The position numbers and the translations under genes were made by a program. From Pseudomonadota bacterium (GTDB lineage Bacteria > Pseudomonadota > Gammaproteobacteria > Xanthomonadales > Wenzhouxiangellaceae), in contig CP053448.1 of NCBI GenBank assembly GCA_013285445.1, forward strand, positions 2,418,001 through 2,482,000: DNA of 64,000 nucleotides. The letters run 5' to 3'. Under the pieces are notes generated by a model. That model made no database searches. It was not told where the DNA came from and worked only from the letters and a program-made list of their open reading frames with translations. Of this stretch, positions 27,080-34,053 are shown in pieces. How positions within the stretch are numbered: position 1 is the stretch's first letter; each line of letters opens with the position of its first letter.

Positions 27080-30000
27080 CTATTGCTCGAACCGATCCGA
27101 GAACAGGCCGTCGGAAGCGGGTTGAACGACAGTCATCCCGAGCCCGGCCTGCCGGACCCGCTCCCCGTCGTTGCCCTCGATCAACAGCAGGTAGTCTCCT
27201 GGTGGAGTCTGGCCGGCATCGATACTGACCGTAAAGCCCTGAACGCCGCCGGCCGGCGGGGTTACGCTCGCCGCTGAAAGCTGGCATTCGATCGATGCCG
27301 CGCTCTCGAAGCACAGCAGGGACACGGGTTGGCTGTAGCCATTGACCGACTCAACGCTGCAATTGACCTGGGCCGTGCCGCCTTCCGGAACCTCGACGTC
27401 GTTCCCGCCGCCACAGCCAAGCAGGAAATCGGGTTGGTCGGCCAGCACGAAAAGCGCCGTCGCGTCGACATCGCCCGCCGCGTTCAGGGTGCAGACTGCC
27501 CCCTGGCCGGCACAGGCACCCTCCCAGCCGATGAACTCGCCACCCGACCCGGATGCGACCGTAGCGGTAAGCACGACCTCCGCGTCCAGAGTGAACAAGG
27601 CAGAACAAGTGTCGTTGGTGCCCGCACCGCACCAGATGCCGCCGGGACTGGACTGAACCCGACCGAGTGCGGCATCGTCAACGGACACGGTAATGCGAGC
27701 ATTGTCCGACAGCTCGTAGGCACCGCGATCGCATTGCGCGCTTGTATCCTCATCGCCATCAGCCGGCCTGACAGCACCCCGCTGATCGATCAGCAAGGGC
27801 TCACCACCCGGCCGATCCAGACAGGCCGGGTCACCGGCGTCCACGATCCAGTTGAACGAAGCCGGCGCATGGGTCGGCGTCGGCCCTCCATTGTCGGTGA
27901 GAGTGGCCAGCTGGACATTCGTATTGTCGTCGCTGGCCTCCGGGGCAAAGCCACACTCGGAATCACCCGCCATCGCGTTGTAACCCGCCGAATCCACAGA
28001 CCCATGACAATTGGCCGACTTGGGTACACAAATCGCGGGTAGGGGCGGCTGCGGCTGGCTGCAGGATTCCTGCGCCGTATTGGAGCTGACGATGCTGTTA
28101 TACAGGGTTGCCGATGCATTGCTGTCGAGGTAGAGCCCACCGCCCAGACCGTCGTTCGAATCACCCGGGCGGGCCTGGTTGAATGCAATGGTGCTGTTGT
28201 TGATCGCCAGCGCCGTCTGCTGCACCAGGCCGATGCCGCCGCCCGAGATTTCGGCCACGTTACCGGAAATCGTGCTGTTGCCGATACTGGCCAGCAACAC
28301 GTTGTTGAGCCAGGCCGCACCGCCCCCGCCCAGGGCATGATTGTCATACAGGCTGGACTGTCGGATGCTCAGCGCGGGCAATGCAGTGGCATGAACACCG
28401 GCCGCGAAGATGCCGCCCCCGGTCTGCGCCTGATTGCCGAACACTTCGCTTCCTTCCAGCTTCAGCGTCGTCAGCCCACTTTCGGGCACGAAGGCGACGG
28501 CCCCGCCCTGCCCGGCCGTGTTGTCGTGAACCCGCACACCCTCGAGCACCAGGTCGCCGTTGGTATCGTCGCTGGCGCTGTAAATGGCGCCGCCCCGTCC
28601 GTCGGTCGCGCCGTTGCTCAGCGCCACATTCTCGAGGTGCAGCACACCGGATTGATGCAGGAGCAAACCGCCGTCGGTGCCGAGGCCGTCGGTATCGGTC
28701 GGCACCAGGTTCTGGCCAAGCAAATGCATGTTCTCTATGCGAACGAAGCTCGCGGGATTGCCAATGCGCATCAAACGGTCGGCATCGGCACTGGCAAATG
28801 ATGCAAGCACCACAGGCAGCTCCCCGTTATCACCGGGAAGACCGACCAGGTTCATGCCGCGGCTGATCTTGATGCTTCCGTAAAGCTCAGCGTCGTCGCC
28901 GCTCGTCCGGGTAAGCGTGTAGGAGATCGGCGAATACGGGACCTTGACAGTGAACGTCCGACCGGTCGCCGCAGCCAGGGCGTTCGCTTCCATCACCGCG
29001 GCGCGAAGGGAGCAGTCATCGCTGCCGGAGGAGCTTTCACACCTGCCGTCGCCGGGCAATCCATCCCAGCCATCGATGCTTCGGTTGACCGTAAGATTGA
29101 CGACCCTGGCACTTGCTACTGCGGTATCGTTGCTGGAATTGTAGTCTCGGGCGGTCACGCTGAAGGCCGCGACATCAATGGCAGTTCCCACTTGGTCCTG
29201 CGGAATGCCGAAAGCGATCTGGCACTCACTCGGAGTGGTATGACTCACCCACACTACCCCCTCAACCAGGCCAGGCATCGTTTCCGTCAACGAACAATGG
29301 CCACCCGTTACTGAATGAAGCAACATTGGTTCGCTGATCTCTACCGATACCATGGTGAGAAGTGGCTCGCTACTGGTTCCAAGATTCTCGACATCGAGGA
29401 ACACGTTGAATTCTTCACCACTTTCCGGCAACTCGGATGCAGCCACCGAAACCGACATATCCGGCGCTTCCAGGATCTCCACGGGAATGGATACCTCGTT
29501 GTTGCCGGGGTTGAGGTCAGTATCACAATCGGCACAATCTCCAACAGCATGCAGACTGATCACGCCAGCAAAACCGGAATCGGTGCGTGCGGTGATGGTG
29601 CAGTTGCGCGCGTGCGGCTGCGGATCCTCCGGAATGTTGAACCACCTGAAGAAGTGCTCACCACCCTGTGAGGCGTCGACGATTGCCCCCGCGTCGCACT
29701 CGTAGTCAACGAGGGAAATCCGGCCTCCATGAAAGATACGAAGATCCAGCGGTGTCCCGTTGTACTGAGAGTCGTAGCCCACGTCGATAGTGAACTGCTG
29801 CAGTGGATCGAGTTCAGTCGCACTGACGCTCATCTGGACACTCACATCGGGGCGGAGCTTACCCAGTACGGCGTTATCAAAGAAGAAGTTTGCGTCTTGA
29901 CTGGATGACCCTGTTTTTGAATGCAAGGCGACTGCAATCCTGGTTACGTCCGAGGGAACTATCGCAGTGCCGTAAGCGGCGCCCCAGCCAAAAGGCTCGA

Positions 30001-30457
30001 ACAACAACGCACTGGCGAACGAGTCACCGATTGTCGGCGGCGCATCACCTTCTGGGCAGGATTTGCCGGTTACATCCAGCAGCAGCATGCGAGCCGACGA
30101 GTTAGCGGGGTTGCCTAGATTGCCATGGATGTCGAGCGCCATCGCATATGCCCGGTTTGCCTCCACATCCACACACTGCCATGCACTGGAAACCTGGCGA
30201 TCTCCCGATGCTATCGGCGTGACGAATGCCTTCAAGCAACCTGTGGGGTTGGGCGTGTTGCAGGAAGAGTCGAATGAAGAACTCCCCCAGAGAGGCACAT
30301 CGAGCAATGTCCAGCTGGAGGATGCCTCGAAATCGCCGTTAAGAATCAGGTTGGAGTGAATCGGTTGCGCAGTGGCAGTGGCCACCAAGGGCGACGCGCC
30401 TCCAAGCAACGCCAGGGCAATGGCACAACGAAAAAGGCATCGTTTCGCGTATTGCAT
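27080..30457 (-). CDS. Large secreted CSLREA/choice-of-anchor Q beta-helix protein
   Basis: An ~1125-residue exported protein. The signal peptide is MQYAKRCLFRCAIALALLGG; next comes an ~180-residue jelly-roll-like region (NLILNGDFEASSSW), two DUF11/CARDB-like repeats, a CSLREA-type motif (DCSLRAAVMEANA), a right-handed beta-helix with repeats such as LSIRQSSLYDNHALGGGG, a choice-of-anchor Q region (LTDNGGPTPTHA, DQRGAVRPADGD, CDRGAYEL) and a C-terminal Ig-like domain. It ends DGLFSDRFEQ. I chose ATG 30457 because it directly gives the signal peptide. Likely a surface or extracellular adhesin-like protein. It is the last gene of the operon that starts at 32149. Confidence 0.85.
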   Translation of the reverse strand: MQYAKRCLFRCAIALALLGGASPLVATATAQPIHSNLILNGDFEASSSWTLLDVPLWGSSSFDSSCNTPNPTGCLKAFVTPIASGDRQVSSAWQCVDVEANRAYAMALDIHGNLGNPANSSARMLLLDVTGKSCPEGDAPPTIGDSFASALLFEPFGWGAAYGTAIVPSDVTRIAVALHSKTGSSSQDANFFFDNAVLGKLRPDVSVQMSVSATELDPLQQFTIDVGYDSQYNGTPLDLRIFHGGRISLVDYECDAGAIVDASQGGEHFFRWFNIPEDPQPHARNCTITARTDSGFAGVISLHAVGDCADCDTDLNPGNNEVSIPVEILEAPDMSVSVAASELPESGEEFNVFLDVENLGTSSEPLLTMVSVEISEPMLLHSVTGGHCSLTETMPGLVEGVVWVSHTTPSECQIAFGIPQDQVGTAIDVAAFSVTARDYNSSNDTAVASARVVNLTVNRSIDGWDGLPGDGRCESSSGSDDCSLRAAVMEANALAAATGRTFTVKVPYSPISYTLTRTSGDDAELYGSIKISRGMNLVGLPGDNGELPVVLASFASADADRLMRIGNPASFVRIENMHLLGQNLVPTDTDGLGTDGGLLLHQSGVLHLENVALSNGATDGRGGAIYSASDDTNGDLVLEGVRVHDNTAGQGGAVAFVPESGLTTLKLEGSEVFGNQAQTGGGIFAAGVHATALPALSIRQSSLYDNHALGGGGAAWLNNVLLASIGNSTISGNVAEISGGGIGLVQQTALAINNSTIAFNQARPGDSNDGLGGGLYLDSNASATLYNSIVSSNTAQESCSQPQPPLPAICVPKSANCHGSVDSAGYNAMAGDSECGFAPEASDDNTNVQLATLTDNGGPTPTHAPASFNWIVDAGDPACLDRPGGEPLLIDQRGAVRPADGDEDTSAQCDRGAYELSDNARITVSVDDAALGRVQSSPGGIWCGAGTNDTCSALFTLDAEVVLTATVASGSGGEFIGWEGACAGQGAVCTLNAAGDVDATALFVLADQPDFLLGCGGGNDVEVPEGGTAQVNCSVESVNGYSQPVSLLCFESAASIECQLSAASVTPPAGGVQGFTVSIDAGQTPPGDYLLLIEGNDGERVRQAGLGMTVVQPASDGLFSDRFEQ

Positions 30458-30525
30458 GATCGATCTCTCAGTGTTTAGAACTTCCATTGATGCGTCGTGC
30501 AACGGGACGAGCTGCAGACGCAATT

Positions 30526-31836
30526 TCAAGGTAGGCGGTCCACCGTGTATTCCACGCTGCAGCCGTAGAAACGCAGCAGGGTTCCTCCCGAGTAGCCGCC
30601 CGTATCGATGCGAACGCGCAACCACAGATGATCCGATGGCTCGATGGTGGCCGGCGCAGCGATCGTGTCGTCGAAATTGCTGTACATGCCGCCGGAAAGA
30701 CCGGATGTCGACAGGCTCACTGAGGCCATGACCTGTCCTGATGTGCTCTGGGCTGCGCGACGCATCAAATAGGCGATGCCTGAGAGATCTTCGACGGTCG
30801 TGCTGTCGTAGTACTCGCAGCTCATGCGCGTAACGGTCGCCCCTGCGGGCAGGTTGATCGAAGCGACGGCGTCGGCGCCATAGGCCGTATCACCTGGATT
30901 GCTCAGATTGCCGCCCATGTACAGATAGCCCCCGGCTTCGCTCGTGCCCAGATGGTCGTCATCGGTCACGGTATCGGTCTGAAAGAAGGCCGAGCCCGCG
31001 ACATTCACCCAGTACGTGCGAGCCGAACGCAGGCGGATTTCGCCGGCCAGTGCGATGTTGCCGCGCACGTCCAGCGCGGCCTCGGGCAGGGATGTGCCGA
31101 CACCGACTCGATCGTTGGCGGCATCGATGGTCAGCGTCCCGCCGTCGAAGACCTGGTCCCCGGAGAGAGTGGCTGCCGTGCCGTCGATCTTGGCCGGGTT
31201 GATCTGTGCGTCGTTGGCGACCTCGTAGTCGTGGATGGCGCCGCGGGCGATGAAGGATGCATCGACGCCGCGAGGCATCAGGGAGATCACGCTTTCGGTC
31301 ACATCGATCGGCGGCGTTCCCGTATAGGCAGACACCTCGAGGGCGCCGCACACCCATTCGCCGCTCCCGGCACGCTTGGCGATCTCGCCGTCGGCGCAGC
31401 CCTGCGGCAGGCGAAACGGACTGTCGATGGAAAGCGTCGTGCCGGCAAGCACCAGGCCCGCGCCCGCCACGGTGGCATCGGTCAGGGACTGGACGGACAG
31501 CGGTGCGGCGGCGAGCCGCTGTCGCGGTGTCAAAACCTGCCCGTCCACGCTCACCTGCAACCACAGGCCGTCCGCATAGGGCTGCTCGCCGAAATCCAGC
31601 TCGACCTGGAACAGGCCCTGCTGCACGGAAACACCATTGATGGTGATCGGCGCGCCGACCGCCGTGCCGCCGGCTTCGGCATCGAACAGCTCGAAGACCA
31701 TGTCCACGCTGCCGTCGAAGGCCTGCCCGCCGGCATCGAGCCGGCCCTGATAGGTGAGGGCGGTGCTGGCCAAGGTGGATACGCCCGGATGGAGCACGAA
31801 CACGGCGAGAATGATGGACGTGATGGCACGTGGCAT
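30526..31836 (-). CDS. Secreted protein of unknown function (tail-fibre-like body)
   Basis: A 436-residue protein with a signal peptide (MPRAITSIILAVFVLHPGVS). The first ~110 residues form a beta domain starting LTYQGRLDAGGQAFDGSVDM, a pattern common in exported bacterial proteins. The middle carries AALDVRGNIALAGEIRLRS, which resembles the start of phage-tail-fibre/collar-like shafts. The C-terminal ~130 residues are an unrecognised beta domain (YLYMGGNLSN, MSCEYYDS). ATG 31836 is one base after the stop of the preceding gene and has GGGGGG upstream. It is the middle gene of the three-gene operon. Confidence 0.7.
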   Translation of the reverse strand: MPRAITSIILAVFVLHPGVSTLASTALTYQGRLDAGGQAFDGSVDMVFELFDAEAGGTAVGAPITINGVSVQQGLFQVELDFGEQPYADGLWLQVSVDGQVLTPRQRLAAAPLSVQSLTDATVAGAGLVLAGTTLSIDSPFRLPQGCADGEIAKRAGSGEWVCGALEVSAYTGTPPIDVTESVISLMPRGVDASFIARGAIHDYEVANDAQINPAKIDGTAATLSGDQVFDGGTLTIDAANDRVGVGTSLPEAALDVRGNIALAGEIRLRSARTYWVNVAGSAFFQTDTVTDDDHLGTSEAGGYLYMGGNLSNPGDTAYGADAVASINLPAGATVTRMSCEYYDSTTVEDLSGIAYLMRRAAQSTSGQVMASVSLSTSGLSGGMYSNFDDTIAAPATIEPSDHLWLRVRIDTGGYSGGTLLRFYGCSVEYTVDRLP

Positions 31837-31837
31837 G

Positions 31838-32149
31838 TCAGCCCCCCTGTTGCTGTTCAAAGCGATCGCCGAACAGGCGGTCGGCCAGGTCTTCGAGGCT
31901 GAACGCCCAGAAGCCGCCGGTGAGCTTCCACTGCCCGCCGCTCATCTCGCGGGCAGGGCTGGCATCGGCCTGGCCGATCGTGCCGGACAGCTCGAAGCTA
32001 CCGCCGGACGAATGCATGACGCCGCCGGCATCGATGCTGTACCAGTCGATGGAAAAGGACTGGACTTCTCCGGCCCGAACCGGTGAGGCAAGGCAAGCGA
32101 AAAGCACGATCGCCGGCAGGCTGGTCTTGCGGACAGCGTTTCTGTTCAT
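31838..32149 (-). CDS. Small secreted protein with C-terminal FGDRFE motif
   Basis: A 103-residue protein: signal MNRNAVRKTSLPAIVLFACL with cleavage near VRA, then a short beta domain with the recurrent pattern SIDAGGVMHSSGGSFELSGT, IGQADA and GGQWKLTGGFW, and the end ADRLFGDRFEQQQGG. That GGSF-LSGTIGQ-GGFW pattern recurs in secreted proteins of Xanthomonadales and Planctomycetes. Function unknown. It is the first gene of the operon, 30 bases after the predicted start of a sigma54 promoter, with ribosome site GGGGAG. Confidence 0.7.
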   Translation of the reverse strand: MNRNAVRKTSLPAIVLFACLASPVRAGEVQSFSIDWYSIDAGGVMHSSGGSFELSGTIGQADASPAREMSGGQWKLTGGFWAFSLEDLADRLFGDRFEQQQGG

Positions 32150-32188
32150 CGATGGACTCCCCGTCGTGGATACTCAGGCCGCCCTGGG

Positions 32189-32205
32189 AAGCACGTTCCG
32201 TGCCA
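32189..32205 (-). promoter_or_regulatory. Sigma54 -24/-12 promoter for the secreted-protein operon
   Basis: Read on the minus strand from 32205: TGGCACG-GAAC-GTGCTT. The -24 GG (32204-32203) and -12 GC (32192-32191) have the required ten-base gap, and TGGCACG is the exact -24 consensus. The predicted start near 32179 leaves a ~30-base leader before the ATG at 32149. The divergent gene encodes a sigma54-type activator, which fits. Confidence 0.75.
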
Positions 32206-32254
32206 AGCGGGGAGATTGCGTAAATTCGGGGCCTGGCAGACCAGCCTGAGAAAC

Positions 32255-32270
32255 TGGCTGTGCCATTGCA
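32255..32270 (+). promoter_or_regulatory. Sigma54 -24/-12 promoter for the FHA activator gene
   Basis: TGGCTGT-GCCA-TTGCA at 32255-32270: -24 GG (32256-32257) and -12 GC (32268-32269) with the correct ten-base gap and a consensus TTGCA. Transcription would start near 32281, 80 bases before ATG 32362. This would make the activator gene sigma54-dependent and probably autoregulated. Confidence 0.7.
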
Positions 32271-32361
32271 GAGACAGGATTCCCGAAGGCAGGACAGCGA
32301 GGGTGCGAAAGCCGCGGGCCTGGAGTATGCTTTCGACCGGGACAATCTGAAAAATCACTTC

Positions 32362-34053
32362 ATGCAGCAAGCGGTCTTGTGCATGACGCTCGAGCCGGGA
32401 ACCCGCCGCTTCGTCATCGAGGGAGACGAGTGCACGATCGGCACCGGGAGCGACTGCGATATCGTCATCGAGGAAATCTCGGTGTCTCGCCGACATGCCC
32501 GAATCAAACGCGAGAATCAGGGTTGGCTTCTGGAGGACCTCGACTCCACCAACGGCACCCGGATCAACGACTGCCGAATCGAGAAGTCCGCATCATTCGA
32601 ACCCGGTGACCGGCTGCAGTTCGGCAACGTTCGTGCCGAACTCCGGCTCGAAGACGCCGCCGAATTCGAGGTGGCCGCCGGTCAGCCGGATGCCCCCGCC
32701 GCCGGGCCCGTTCGTCGCCTGGACGAGGTTCCTCCGACGCTGGCCAGCGACCGGCTGGCACAGTTCTTCATTGCCCAGCTGCCCGAGCTGATCGCCAGGC
32801 TGCGCGCCCTGCCGGTCGATACGCATGCTGCCTGTATCGTCGACTGTCTGCCGAAAGTGATCACCGGACGCTGGCGCCTGTCGCGCGAGGACTCGATCAT
32901 CGCCGAGTCCGGACTGGCCGCTGCCGACCCGCAGGCCCGCCAGCGGCACTGCGATGGCCCCTGGTGTCTCGAGCTGGCCAGTACGGGCAAGGTGGCACAA
33001 TCCGCCTTCGACGCGGTGGCCGACTTCGCACTGAACCTGGTGCAGCTGACCGCCCAGAGTGGGCGCCGTGCGCTCGGCAGACCGGGTGCGGGCAACAGGC
33101 CCTCGCCCCCTTCCCCGCCGGCGCCGCCGACCGGTCACGCCGGGCTGAAATCACTCTACGAGCAGGCCGCTCGCGTGGCCGACGGCGACATCAACGTGCT
33201 CATCGAAGGCGCCTCGGGCACCGGCAAGGAACTGTTCGCCCGTTATCTGCATGCTGCCGGCGGGTCGGAGCGACCGCTGGTCACGCTCAACTGCGCCAGC
33301 CTGCCCGCCGACCTGCTCGACGCCGAACTGTTCGGCATCGAGAAAGGCGTGGCCACCGGGGTGGACGAGCGCCCCGGCAAGTTCGAGCAGGCGCACGGCG
33401 GGGTGCTGTTTCTCGACGAGATCGGCGACATGGCGCCGGCCACGCAAGCACGCATCCTGCGGGTATTGCAGGAGCGCGTGGTCTATCGCATCGGCGGCAG
33501 TCAGCCTCGTCCGGCCGACGTGCGGGTCGTTTCGGCGACCAACCACGACATGAACGAGCTGGTCGAACAGGGCCGCTTCCGGCTCGACCTCTATCACCGC
33601 GTCGCCGACTGGCAGCTCCGGCTGCCCACGCTGGCCGAACGCCGCATGGACATCGCCAATCTCGCCGCCCATTTCCTCAAGCGCGCCTGCCAGTCGCGGG
33701 GTATCGGCTTCGGCGGCATCTCCAGGGCTGCGCTGGAACGCCTGCAGGCCTATCCCTGGCCCGGCAACGTGCGCGAACTCGAACGCGAAATGAAGCGCTG
33801 TGCCCTGTTCATCGAGGACGGCGAGGCGCTGCGCTCGGACCATCTTCAGGATCGCATCCGATTGGCGCAAGCACAGACCGGATTCGACTCGGAGGCGACC
33901 CTCAAGACCGCGCTGGAACGCGCGGAGCGCCTGGCCATCCGGCAGGCGATCGACAGTCAGGGCGGCAATATCAGCCGGGCGGCAAAGCAGCTCGACGTCG
34001 GCCGCTCGACCCTGTATCGGCGCATCCGGGAACTGGATATCGATGTCGACTGA
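32362..34053 (+). CDS. FHA-domain sigma54-type transcriptional activator with altered GAFTGA loop
   Basis: A 563-residue regulator. Residues ~1-95 are an FHA phosphothreonine-binding domain (GSDCDIVI, SVSRRHARI, DLDSTNGTRIND). After an ~180-residue linker with no recognised domain comes an AAA+ bacterial enhancer-binding domain: Walker A GASGTGKE (283-290), Walker B GVLFLDEIGDM, sensor loops, and a C-terminal Fis-type helix-turn-helix (GGNISRAAKQLDVGRSTLYRRIREL). The sigma54-contacting loop is GVATGV (329-334) instead of GAFTGA. ATG 32362 is chosen because it starts the FHA domain; upstream codons lie within or before the promoter. It overlaps the kinase gene by 11 bp. Confidence 0.92.
   Translation: MQQAVLCMTLEPGTRRFVIEGDECTIGTGSDCDIVIEEISVSRRHARIKRENQGWLLEDLDSTNGTRINDCRIEKSASFEPGDRLQFGNVRAELRLEDAAEFEVAAGQPDAPAAGPVRRLDEVPPTLASDRLAQFFIAQLPELIARLRALPVDTHAACIVDCLPKVITGRWRLSREDSIIAESGLAAADPQARQRHCDGPWCLELASTGKVAQSAFDAVADFALNLVQLTAQSGRRALGRPGAGNRPSPPSPPAPPTGHAGLKSLYEQAARVADGDINVLIEGASGTGKELFARYLHAAGGSERPLVTLNCASLPADLLDAELFGIEKGVATGVDERPGKFEQAHGGVLFLDEIGDMAPATQARILRVLQERVVYRIGGSQPRPADVRVVSATNHDMNELVEQGRFRLDLYHRVADWQLRLPTLAERRMDIANLAAHFLKRACQSRGIGFGGISRAALERLQAYPWPGNVRELEREMKRCALFIEDGEALRSDHLQDRIRLAQAQTGFDSEATLKTALERAERLAIRQAIDSQGGNISRAAKQLDVGRSTLYRRIRELDIDVD

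Noticed and set aside
32260..32361. Longer N-terminus for the FHA activator
   Set aside because: The frame start lies inside the -24/-12 promoter, and the FHA domain begins at ATG 32362.
33800..34042. Kinase gene starting at 33800
   Set aside because: It would overlap the activator gene by 254 bp; ATG 34043 gives the normal kinase N-terminus and an 11-bp overlap.
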